A program made the position numbers and the translations under genes. This document shows positions 8,610 to 16,261 of a stretch of DNA of 16,442 nucleotides, one piece after another. The stretch is from Dictyocoela muelleri (taxonomy: Eukaryota > Microsporidia). The notes under the pieces are model-generated. The model was not told where the DNA came from. It made no database searches and worked only from the letters and a program-made list of their open reading frames with translations. Position 1 is the stretch's first letter. Each line of letters opens with the position of its first letter. Location: contig SDVU01000258.1 of the NCBI GenBank assembly GCA_016256075.1, positions 1 through 16,442 of the forward strand, read 5' to 3'.

Positions 8610-8961
8610 ACAAATTTCGGTTCTATAACGGGTTACGCACCCCTATTTTTGAATAAATCGTCTTACGTAAGAGGAAATTAAAATATTTCTTATTTTAAAT
8701 AAGCGTAAAATCACAAGTTTCTTCAGTTATAACGATAATAATTTTTTACCGTCTAAATATAGAGGGTTTAAATAATTTCCGGTTTTCGTAAATTTTTTAA
8801 AACCTCTATATTTTGACGGTAAAAAATTATTATTGTTATAACTGAAGAAAACTCGTGATTTTACGCTTATTTCAAATAATAAATATTTTATTTCTTATTA
8901 CGGAAGACGATTTATTCAAAAATAGGGGTGTGTGTAACCCGTTAGAGAACTGAAATTTGTT
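8610..8961. mobile_element. Palindromic MITE, family M1, copy 2
   Basis: A 352-bp hairpin element. The left end (ACAAATTTCGGTTCTATAACGG) and the reverse complement of the right end (ACAAATTTCAGTTCTCTAACGG) match closely. The arms continue through GGGTTACGCACCCCTATTTTTG, AATAAATCGTCTTACGTAA, TAAGCGTAAAATCACAAGTTT, CTTCAGTTATAAC and a GACGGT/ACCGTC segment to a centre near 8785. It shares its outer 100 bases or so with 5802-6084. Both arms are flanked by the self-complementary AAATTT, so a target-site duplication cannot be told from arm extension. It starts 80 bp after the Merlin C terminus, so it may be a Merlin-mobilised relative or an independent insertion. Confidence 0.8.
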
Positions 8962-9083
8962 GTGAAAGAATTATCAAAATTGAACTTTTCCTTAATTATG
9001 TTGAGTCTTATTGGATTAATTAAAATCGAACTCTATTTTGAAGAGAAATAAGATCAAAATATAGAAATACAACTTCAAGATAA

Positions 9084-9377
9084 AATAATAGTGCAGAAGG
9101 AAATAATTCGAAGTTAAACAGAGCCATTAACAAGATCAATCTCAATTTTTGGGAAATTGTTGACAAATTCAGAGATTTTCCACTAGAAAAAGACATTGAG
9201 TTGACAAGATATATTGCTAGTGTGGACCGTACGAAGCGGAAAAGAAAGTACATCGAACGGGTGAATAGAATTAAAAGTCTTTGGGAGCACTACTATAAAG
9301 GGGTAATAACTATTTATGAGCTTCTTAAAGGGTTAAAAAATGCAAATATATTATATGTTTGTATAATCTGTTGTTAA
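9084..9377 (+). pseudogene. Unidentified open fragment, possibly coding, without a start codon
   Basis: 97 codons are open from just after a stop at 9081 to TAA 9375-9377, with no ATG. The residues look protein-like rather than compositional noise: INLNFWEIVDKFRDFPLEKD, LTRYIASVDRTKRKRKYI, then ERVNRIKSLWEHYYKGVI and ELLKGLKNA, alternating charged and hydrophobic as in helices. I do not recognise the family. It lies upstream of Ty3/gypsy fossil D on the same strand, so it could be a gag remnant. It could also be a relic of a host gene. Confidence 0.35.
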
Positions 9378-9420
9378 TTTTTTTAAAATTAGGAATTAAG
9401 AAAAATTTATTTTTTGAATT

Positions 9421-10380
9421 ATGACAAATAAGAATTATGGCAATGGAATTATGGCAATCGGTATTGAACCAAGGAATAACATTTCAAATATCGATGGCAC
9501 GAAATATGAGGAGGATAGAATAGAAATAAAAACGAATGGTATTTAAAATGAAATATAAGAAAATACAAAAACATATCAGATTAAAAGCTATGATGACGCA
9601 TAAATAAAGAAATTAATATATTCCACAAACTCATAAATCCTGAGTTGGAGTGTGTAGAAATTTTCGAAATGAGACACAACTTAAGATAAATTTATACTAT
9701 GTAAGATAATTATGAGGCGCCTTTACAAAAAAAGACGTAAAATCCTACATTAATGAACTTTAAGAGATGGATTAATTTAAAGTTCAATGCAAATTAAATA
9801 TCATCATCATTTTTTATTATGAAGGCAAATATAACTGTGATTTATCTTCGAATAGCAAAACCTAAATCGCGTGACAGAAAATCTAACAATTTGAAATCTA
9901 AAATTATCGACTTTTAGCACCACTATATGGAAAGAAAATATTCACGAAGCTTGACCTAAGCCAGGGCTTCTATAAAATCAAGATAAAGGAAGATTACTTA
10001 TATAAAACTTTGTTTAGAGTCTTGTGTGTTGTGTGTAAGGTTAATGTTTAGAACCTTTAGATTGTTCGTGTTTCTGTATATGTGTGAGTTATCTCTTATA
10101 TGTTTTTGTTATTAAAACAGATACAGGATTGACCAATGAATTAGGTTGTATATTATTGGTAGATTAAGACTTAAATAAGGAAAAAAAATAAAAAAATGTT
10201 ACTTATAAATCTGTTTACACTTTTAAAAAGGGTTAGTAAAAGACGAAAATATAACCCTGTGTACCACATTTGTATTAAAATAATACCTTTTGGGCTTACG
10301 AATGCTCCTTATTCTTTTATAAGTTTTACTGGGGAAAATACTTAATAATCTATCAAATACTTATTCGTATATAGACTGTC
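9421..10380 (+). mobile_element. Ty3/gypsy-like retroelement fossil D (pol, reverse transcriptase region)
   Basis: The clearest part, at about 9900-10035, encodes a reverse-transcriptase stretch (YGKKIFTKLDLSQGFYKIKI), the second and third conserved blocks of Ty3/gypsy RT. A second RT block (IIPFGLTNAPYSF) appears at about 10278-10320, about 230 bp farther on than expected, with unrelated sequence between. The upstream part (9421-9890) has short stretches consistent with the protease-RT linker. The copy is broken, with many breaks, and lacks RNase H, integrase and LTRs. It ends at a GC-rich palindrome (10381-10395). Divergence suggests an old copy, from a lineage distinct from fossil C. Confidence 0.6.
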
Positions 10381-10395
10381 ACGCGCGCCGCGCGT
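10381..10395. repeat. GC-only palindrome core in AT-rich DNA
   Basis: ACGCGCGCCGCGCGT is a perfect inverted repeat of 7-bp arms around one C. It is the most GC-rich point of the window and lies exactly at the right edge of fossil D. Confidence 0.8.
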
Positions 10396-10637
10396 TAAAT
10401 ATGTCAAACGAAGATATATTTTATTTTTTTTTATATTTATATTTTTTATATTTTATATTATATTTTTTTATTATACAGCGTCCCAACCCCCCCCCCCTTT
10501 CGAAATTCTCCACCAAGTTTTTTTATAATTTTTTTTGTATTAGAATTAAAGATATCCCCCCAAAAAAAATCGCCATTATCTCCCACCAATTCGCCATCTA
10601 ATAAAAATTATTCATTTTGTATAGATTTTTCATATTT
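10396..10637. other. Low-complexity spacer with a C11 run
   Basis: T/A-rich sequence with an 11-C homopolymer at 10487-10497, a C6 run near 10556 and several C-rich patches. The open frame at 10401-10601 is made of F, Y, L and P from these runs and is not a credible gene. Confidence 0.5.
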
Positions 10638-10815
10638 ATAGATCTTGTGTAAAAGTAATAGACCCTTTTTCAAAGTTATAGACACATTTATTTCCGAGTT
10701 ATAAACGTATTTTTACAGAGTTATAGAAACTTTTTATAGAGCTATAGATAGACACATTTTGGCAAAGTTATAAAAACATTTTCTGAGTTATAAACACATT
10801 TAAAATATTTATACC
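10638..10815 (-). repeat. Left 22-bp array (about 7 units)
   Basis: Degenerate units of GAGTTATAGACACATTTT, each about 22-25 bp, for example AAAGTTATAGACACATTTATT and GAGTTATAAACACATTT. The orientation is opposite to the arrays at 11045-11170 and 13870-14384. Confidence 0.8.
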
Positions 10816-11044
10816 TAAATAGACACACATAATAATATCTTGAATCAAAGATCGTAAAAATTATCGGTATACCTTGTTCAGCATCTATATTTTTTTCCTA
10901 GGGAGAAAATTATTGCAAATTTTTATTAAACTAAATTTATAATTTTCTTATCGAGAAAAAATCTAGATTCTGACATGGTAGTACCGACAATTCTTGGGAT
11001 TTTTGATTCAAGATATTATTATGTGTGTATTATTGTAAAATATT

Positions 11045-11170
11045 AAAAATAAGCCTATAACTCATGAAAAATGTTTCTATAACCTTGTTAATGTGTGTAT
11101 ATAACTTTGATGAAATATGACTATACCTTTGGAAAAATATGTCTATACCTATAAAATGTGACTATAACTA
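11045..11170 (+). repeat. Right 22-bp array of the MITE (about 6 units)
   Basis: Units such as AAAAATGTTTCTATAACCTTG and AAAAATATGTCTATACCTAT are more degenerate than the array at 14229-14384. A small hairpin GGCG...CGCC follows at 11184-11199. Confidence 0.75.
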
Positions 11171-11270
11171 AAAAATGCGTGTCAAGGCGTGAATTTTCGC
11201 CGATTAATTTTTGTCTTCGTCAATTAAGAACACTTTAGCATGAATCATAAGGTACAATAAGGCTATTTAG

Positions 11271-11447
11271 TTAGATTCCGATAAAAATTACACTTCTGTT
11301 TGCGACATTTATGGATATAACAAAAATCTGCTGAGAATAAATAATAAATATAATGTCTATCGAGAATTACCTTTCATCCGCAATTTTTACAGTAATATGA
11401 GTCTTTATTACGTAGTTCGAGACAAAAATGCTAATTATAAGATATAA
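11271..11447 (+). pseudogene. Short coding-like fragment, unidentified
   Basis: 58 open codons lie between stops, with no start codon near the beginning. The residue mix (YTSVCDIYGYNKNLLRINNK, then YRELPFIRNFYSNMSLYYVV) is more protein-like than the AT-rich noise around it. I do not recognise it. It sits between the MITE and the minisatellite and may be a relic of the host sequence or of another element. It is only 177 bp, so chance is a real alternative. Confidence 0.25.
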
Positions 11448-11463
11448 ATAAAAAAATATTGTG

Positions 11464-12420
11464 TATAAAATAAGGAATAAAAAATAAGTGTTAAAAATTA
11501 AATGTTAAAAATAAGGGTTAAAAAATAATTTTTAAGGATTGAGGGTCAAAAATTAAGGGTTAAAAATAAGAGTTAAAAAATAAGGGTTAAAAAATATGGG
11601 TTAAAAAATATGGTTAAAAAATAAGAGTTAAAAATGAAGGGCTAAAAAATAAGGGTTAAAAATAAGGGTTAAAATAATTGTTAAAAAAATGGCTAAAAAT
11701 TAATGGCTAAACAATAAGGGTTAAAAATAAGCGTTAAAAATAAGCGTTAAAAAATAAGGGTTAAAAATATGGGTTAAAAATATGGGTTAAAAATATGGGT
11801 TAAAAATAATGGTTAGAAATAAGGGCTAAAAATTAAGGGCTAAGAAATAAGGTTTAAAAATAAGGTTTAAAAATAAGGGCTAAAAATAAATGATTAGAAA
11901 TAAGGTTAAAAAATAAGGGTTAAAAAATGAGGGTAAAAATTAGGGCTAAAAAAATAAGAATTAAAAAATAAAGGTTAAAAAATTATGGGCAAAAAAATAA
12001 GGGTTAAAAAATAATGGCTAAAAATTAAGGGTCAAAAATAAGGGTTTAAAAATAAGGGTTAAAAAGAATTAGGGTTATAAATAAGGGTTAAAAATATGTA
12101 TTAAAAAATAAGGGTTAAAAATTAAGGGCTAAAAATTAAGGGTTAGAAATTAAGGGCTAAAAATTAAGGGTCAAAAATAAGGGTTAAAAATAAGGGCTAA
12201 AAAATAAGGGCTAAAAAATAAGGGTTAAAAAATAAGGGTTAAAAAATAAGGGTTAAAAAATAAGGGTTAAAAATACGGGTTAAAAAATAAGGGTTAAAAA
12301 AATAAGGGTTTAAAAATAAGGATTTAAAAATAAGTGTTAAAAAATAAGGGTTAAAAATAAGGGTTAAAAAATAAGGGTTAAAAAAATAGCCTTGGGTAAA
12401 AAAATATGCTTGGGTAAAAA
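11464..12420 (+). repeat. 13-14-bp minisatellite, consensus AAAAATAAGGGTT
   Basis: About 950 bp of head-to-tail units (roughly 70) of TTAAAAATAAGGG or TTAAAAAATAAGGG. Common variants are GGGCTA, GGGTCA and TATGGGTT. The most uniform stretch is 12180-12380. The ends decay into GTGTTAAAA-type units on the left and CTTGGGTAAAAAAT on the right. The GGGTTA core recalls telomere-like repeats, but both sides are transposon sequence and the unit is too long and irregular for a working telomere. It separates two halves of the Tc1/IS630-type complex. Confidence 0.9.
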
Positions 12421-12484
12421 ATCTCCGGTGATTTTTGACCCAAGCCCCAAAAAGGTATTCTAGTTTTTTTTAAAACTTTTTTTC

Positions 12485-12720
12485 CGTATATTTCAAATAA
12501 TTTTCTTCTCAAGAAAAAATATAAATGCTGAACGCCGCAGTATTGATAATTTTTTGAGATTTTTGTTTTAATGTATTATTTAGCGAGTCTATTTTTTTAT
12601 AAATATTTAAAATGGCAATCCGGGGAAATGCCCCTAGCGTTTTCCTGGGATGCCCTCTAGGAAAATGTGTCTATGACTTTGGAAAAAAGGGGGGTCTATA
12701 ACTATGAAAACCCCTTTAAG
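12485..12720 (+). mobile_element. Partial copy of the palindromic MITE arm plus degenerate 22-bp units
   Basis: 12485-12610 (ATAATTTTCTTCTCAAGAAAAA, then TGATAATTTTTTGAGATTTTTG and TAATGTATTATT) aligns with the right arm of the MITE at about 10935-11030. It is followed, as there, by 22-bp-type units (AAAATGTGTCTATGACTTTGG near 12663 and GTCTATAACTATGAAAA near 12690). This is therefore a second, diverged half-copy of the same terminal module, next to the 3' end of the minus-strand transposase. A CCTAG...CTAGG inverted pair lies within 12632-12661. Confidence 0.55.
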
Positions 12721-12804
12721 TGTATAAAAATGATATTGCAAGTTGTATATTGTGTACCTGATTGCGACATTATAAAAGGAGAGTAAATTCTAATAAAAGT
12801 TTTA

Positions 12805-13840
12805 TTAAATCAAATCCTCTCTCATAATACTTTTATCCACCCATTCGCGCATATGTTTAAAAAATCCAGCCATTTCAAAGTGACTATTAAGAGCAATTTC
12901 ATTGATTCTTGCTTTTATTGCTTCGATATTTTTGCATGGCCCCATATTTATAAATTTCGATTTAAATGCACTGAAAAATTCTTCTATAGGATTCAAATGC
13001 GGTGAATATGGAGGCAAGAAATGCAAAATATATCCAAGTTGGGCGAATGCTGTAATTACATCATGAGTTTTGTGTATAGCGGCATTATCTAAAACTATAT
13101 GTTTTATCGAATTATTATTCAGTATTGGGAGCTCATTACTTATAAAATTCAACAGATCCTCTGCTTTAAAACTCCCTACTTTTACTTTGTAGCAATAAAT
13201 TCCTTCGATTGATATTGTGCATAAGAAGGAAACGTTAGAGCCCTTCGAATTCGGAACTGACGTGTATGCTTTGCAATTTTTCTTGGAATATCCATATTTT
13301 TTACTCAGGTGGAGATTGAACCCAGATTCGTCCAAAAAAATTATATCATTATAGATATTTCTCTTATTAAATTCGCATAAATGAATCTTGTTGTTTTATT
13401 TGAATCGGAATTTCTAGATATAGGAATTTTTGATAATATTTTTCGAGTAAATTTCATTTTTTTAATGTCTCTCGATATACTTGATCCAGATAAATTAATG
13501 TTACGATTGTTTTTAAATTTAAATTTATCGATTCCAATGTCGTGCATGGATTAATTGCAAGCTCGACGTTTATTGCACTCGTTCTTGAAGAGATATCTTT
13601 TTTCGCACCACGTTTTTTTTCTTCAGAAGAAATGATTTTTTTGCCTTCCTCAAAATCACCATTCAAAAACCTTTGCGTCAATCTATTAACTGACGATCTT
13701 GATAAGTTTAGAGCAAACATTATTTCTTTTTGTTTTTTTTCGGATTGCAAAAGATGTAGAAAATTTTTTATTGTTTCTTTTGAAACGTAGCTACGTGACT
13801 TTCTAGGTGGCATTTCTCGTTTTTCTGTGTTTCTTGGCAT
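12805..13840 (-). pseudogene. Tc1/IS630-superfamily transposase (D34E), frameshifted
   Basis: It would cut and paste its own DNA through a DDE nuclease. The N-terminal part (ATG 13840 to 13454, 128 codons) has a basic start (MPPRKSRS) and a helix-turn-helix at residues 17-60 (KQKEIMFALNLSRSSVNRLT). The middle continues in a second frame (about 13547-13341; SISRDIKKMKFTRKILSK). The catalytic part (13335-12805, 176 codons) has LDESGF (first D), IVLDNAAIHK (second D) and PPYSPHLNPIEEFF, with 34 residues between the second D and the E. At least two frameshifts, near 13545 and 13340, break it. Otherwise all catalytic residues and the full length of about 340 codons remain, so inactivation is recent. 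A GGGGTC stretch (13851-13856) lies just upstream. Confidence 0.85.
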
Positions 13841-13900
13841 TATTTAAGGTGGGGTCTATTTTATATAAATATTAGAAAAATGTGTCTATAACTTTTAGAA

Positions 13901-13908
13901 AATGTGTC
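13901..13908. repeat. 8-bp target-site duplication (left) of palindromic MITE
   Basis: AATGTGTC directly abuts the palindrome and recurs at 14229-14236. The site lies in an array containing this word, so the duplication is supported by its exact fit to the palindrome ends rather than by rarity. Confidence 0.65.
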
Positions 13909-14228
13909 GGAACTGTTCTAATTTGGTAGAGTGCGAAAAATGAAAATGAGAGGAGCTCATAAAAAAGTATAAAAACAAAGAATATGTATATTTCTATGGT
14001 GAACCACAAGAGATGCCTATTTTTCTGATTGCGAAAATGTTCAAATTAAAAACACTGATTTCCCACCTAAGTGGGAAATCAGTGTTTTTAATTTGAACAT
14101 TTTCGCAATCAGAAAAATAGGCATATCTTGTGGTTCACCATAGAAATATACATATTCTTTGTTTTTATACTTTTTTATGAGCTTCTCTCATTTTCATTTT
14201 TCGCACTCTACCAAATTAGAACAGTTCC
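13909..14228. mobile_element. 320-bp near-perfect palindromic MITE
   Basis: The ends GGAACTGTTCTAATTTGG and CCAAATTAGAACAGTTCC are perfect inverted copies. Arms of about 158 bp meet at CCCAC-CTAA-GTGGG (14062-14075). By eye only about two mismatches separate the arms, so it is young or kept alike by gene conversion. It is flanked by 8-bp AATGTGTC repeats. GG-starting ends and an 8-bp duplication would fit Merlin, and hAT or P are also possible. It carries no gene. A head-to-head assembly artefact is an alternative, but the flush duplication argues against it. Confidence 0.85.
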
Positions 14229-14236
14229 AATGTGTC
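14229..14236. repeat. 8-bp target-site duplication (right) of palindromic MITE
   Basis: AATGTGTC directly follows the palindrome end, identical to 13901-13908. Confidence 0.65.
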
Positions 14237-14439
14237 TATAACTCTGGAAAAATGCGTCTATAACTCTGGGAAAATGTGTCTATAAATCTGGGAAATGTGT
14301 CTCTAACTCTGGAAAAATTTGTCTATAACTCTGGGAAAATGTGTCTATAACTCTGGGAAAATGTGTCTATAACTATGGGAAACACTGTAATAATATGTAT
14401 TTGGGCTTATTCTCAATTCATATATTGCCTTTTTTGTTA

Positions 14440-14650
14440 CTAAATCTTCATGGAGAAATAAATATGCAAATTTAATAAATTTGAGAAGCTCAATTATACA
14501 TTCAGAAAAAAACTCTTATCATAAATAGATCTCTTTCCGTTACAAGGTTTTTTGCAACCCCATATATATCCGTTTTTACAATTTTTTTCTTTTGTAGATT
14601 CAGTAACTTTCAACATTCATTGTATCTCATCGTTTTGGGTATAAGCCCCC
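14440..14650 (-). pseudogene. Merlin-family transposase N-terminal fragment
   Basis: From about 14616 the minus strand reads MLKVTESTKEKNCKNGYIWG, then CKKPCNGKRSIYDKSFF. This matches the N-terminal zinc-binding pattern of ISXO2/Merlin transposases: a GYIWxC core, a second cysteine pair and the SI-x-D-K-SFF block. After a stop at 14494-14496, LSFSNLLNLHIYF continues the family pattern in the same frame. Only about 60 residues survive. The downstream (lower-coordinate) part, including the DDE core, is missing where the 22-bp array ends near 14384, so the Tc1-like complex probably interrupted or replaced it. This is a second, independent Merlin copy, more similar to the family N terminus than 7766-8530. 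Confidence 0.6.
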
Positions 14651-14763
14651 AACTTTGCAGATTTGAGATAATTTTGTTTTTTTATATTGTATAAAATCAA
14701 TTCATATATCTCATTTCATTTATGTTTTTTTGGGCCGTACCATATGGACAAATAAAAAAAAAG

Positions 14764-14779
14764 GTTTTGGCGCCAAAAC
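14764..14779. promoter_or_regulatory. 16-bp perfect palindrome GTTTTGGCGCCAAAAC
   Basis: A perfect 16-bp inverted repeat in AT-rich DNA, containing the TTTGGCGCC core seen in E2F/MBF-type binding sites. It lies 150 bp upstream (minus strand) of the Merlin fragment. A regulatory role is speculation; the palindrome itself is certain. Confidence 0.3.
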
Positions 14780-14800
14780 TAATTTTTTGATTTTAAGAAT

Positions 14801-15066
14801 TATGTAGCCTTCTATACAGAAGAGCTCTAAAAAAATAAAAGAATATTTAAAAGACACATGAAAAACTGTCTCTGAAGTGTATGTTTTTAAACTATAATAT
14901 AACACATATATAGATTTAGGAGATAGAGCATCTGCGATGCTCTATGTTCTAAATCTATATATGTGTTATATTATAGTTTAAAAACATACACTTCAGAGAC
15001 AGTTTTTCATGTGTTTTTTAAATATTCTTTTATTTTTTTAGAGCTCTTCTGTATAAAGGCTACATA
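14801..15066. mobile_element. 266-bp near-perfect palindromic MITE with TA ends
   Basis: The arms start TATGTAGCC and end GGCTACATA, meeting at GAGCATCTGCGATGCTC (centre near 14934). Over about 131 bp I count roughly four differences by eye (CTTCTATAC against CTTTATAC, AAAGACAC against AAAAACAC, and two near the centre). The ends can be read as TA-TGTAGCC...GGCTACA-TA, as for a Tc1/mariner-type insertion at TA. No longer flanking duplication is visible. It has no coding capacity; the open frame at 14720-14905 is incidental. Confidence 0.75.
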
Positions 15067-16261
15067 ACCCCCAATGGATATAGAGTACCTGGAAATGAAA
15101 TCAGTTAACCGAAAAGAAGCAGATTTAAGCAAGGTCTATTTAAAAAACTTCGTAATTCAACTAAACTCTAAAGTCCCACCAAGTGCTCGATATAGAAGCA
15201 GATATTAGAGGCGTACAATACTCGGCAGTATTGGATACAGGCTCATACCTTAACTATATTAGTGATTAAATAGTCAAAAACACTCTCTACCGACCATATC
15301 TATAGCCTCAATAAAGGCTGAACTTGTAAACGGCCAGATAGTATCTAGTGAAGCAGAAGCATGGTTAAACTTAAATTCAAAATTGAGCATGAAAATTACG
15401 TACGAAATAACTGCGAAAGTTATTACAAACATGGAACCAAACGTTGTCTCATGTATGGAATTCTTTCTAAAAAACAAGGCTAACATTGGTTTTAACAAAA
15501 TGAATATACAAATTGAAGTGTGCAGTTTAATATAAATCACCCAGAAAATGAACAAATATTGGACAAGAGGATAGAGGAACTCAGTAAAATTTATCGCCAA
15601 AAATACCAGAGCTTACCAGAAAAAATAGAGAAAGAGTTAAATTTCAACGCGACACAAATAAACAACTTCGGTCTGATACCTAGCACTAATCATAAAAAAA
15701 AGCTTACTCATTACGAACCTATAAAGAGTAAACCATTCCGAATACCATTGAACATAAAAGAAAAAACATTTGATTTGATAAAAAAAACTACTAGATTATA
15801 AAATCATTCAATCAAGTACATCATCATTTTCATCGGCTGCATTCCACTCCTGAAAAGATATGGTGAAATAAGAATGGTAGTAGACTATCGAAAGTTAAAC
15901 AAGTTAACTCTGTCTGACAATTATATATTACCCAAAATTTACGACTTACTTGTCCAGATGCGAGGCTCAAAGATATTCTCGTAAATCAATTTAAAATCGG
16001 ATACTATCAAATCGCAATGGATATTACTAGTCAATAATACACCGGTTCGTTATTGAAAATCAGAAATATGAATGGCTGAGAATGCCATTTGGGTTGACCA
16101 AGGCCCTGAAAACCTTTCAAAAAACGGAGGATAAATTATTCGACGAATTGGATTTTTTCAAAATATATATTGATGATATAATAGTACACTCAAATAGTGA
16201 ATCGGAACATGCAAGGCATCTTGAGAGGGTTTTAAAGATAATAAACGAAAATAACATAGCC
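15067..16261 (+). mobile_element. Ty3/gypsy-like retroelement fossil C (protease and reverse transcriptase)
   Basis: Plus-strand remnants appear in pol order: a retropepsin active-site region (AVLDTGSYLNYIS, near 15215-15265), the protease body to about 15520, and a linker ending FRIPLNIKEKTFDLI (about 15740-15780). Reverse-transcriptase blocks follow: VDYRKLNK (near 15880), MPFGLTKA (near 16082) and YIDDIIVHS (near 16165). The sequence stops at 16261, where SINE copy 4 begins; RNase H, integrase and LTRs are not in the window. The copy is broken, with several breaks, but is the best preserved of the four Ty3/gypsy fossils here. Confidence 0.75.

Larger units (their letters stand above)
10638..11175. 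mobile_element. Palindromic MITE with 22-bp terminal arrays (Tc1/IS630-associated)
   Basis: The inner arms are inverted copies: ACACACATAATAATATCTTGAATC (10823 on) and its reverse complement ending at 11028, extended by TCGGTATACC/GGTAGTACCGA and TTTTCTT...GAGAAAAAAT segments to a centre near 10925. Each arm ends in an array of about seven degenerate 21-24-bp units: GAGTTATAGACACATTTT on the left (10638-10815) and its reverse complement AAAATGTGTCTATAACT on the right (11045-11170). The same unit forms the array next to the Tc1-like transposase (13870-14384). There is no coding capacity. I infer that this is a non-autonomous partner of that transposase. Confidence 0.65.
13870..14384 (+). repeat. 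22-bp array at the right end of the Tc1-like element, split by a MITE
   Basis: Two units (about 13872-13908) precede the 320-bp palindrome, and seven follow (14229-14384), with consensus AATGTGTCTATAACTCTGGGAA. The later units are far more uniform than those at 10638-11170 and 12650-12715. The array lies between the transposase start codon and the flank, where transposase-binding subterminal repeats and the promoter would be expected. Removing the palindrome and one AATGTGTC restores a continuous array. Confidence 0.85.

Noticed and set aside
9020-9253. Minus-strand open frame of 77 codons
   Set aside because: Antisense to the more protein-like plus-strand fragment 9084-9377; its residues are F, L and S rich.
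10401-10601. Plus-strand open frame of 66 codons
   Set aside because: Built from T/A and C homopolymers; no credible protein.
11464-12420. True telomere or CRISPR array
   Set aside because: The units are contiguous with no spacers, so it is not CRISPR. The 13-14-bp irregular unit flanked by transposons on both sides is not a chromosome end in this assembly.
13542-13790. Plus-strand open frame of 82 codons
   Set aside because: Antisense to the helix-turn-helix part of the Tc1/IS630-like transposase.
14720-14905. Minus-strand open frame of 61 codons
   Set aside because: It spans the left arm of a palindromic MITE and AT-rich flank with no family pattern.
15274-15600. Minus-strand open frame of 108 codons
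   Set aside because: Antisense to fossil C, which has clear retropepsin and RT motifs on the plus strand.
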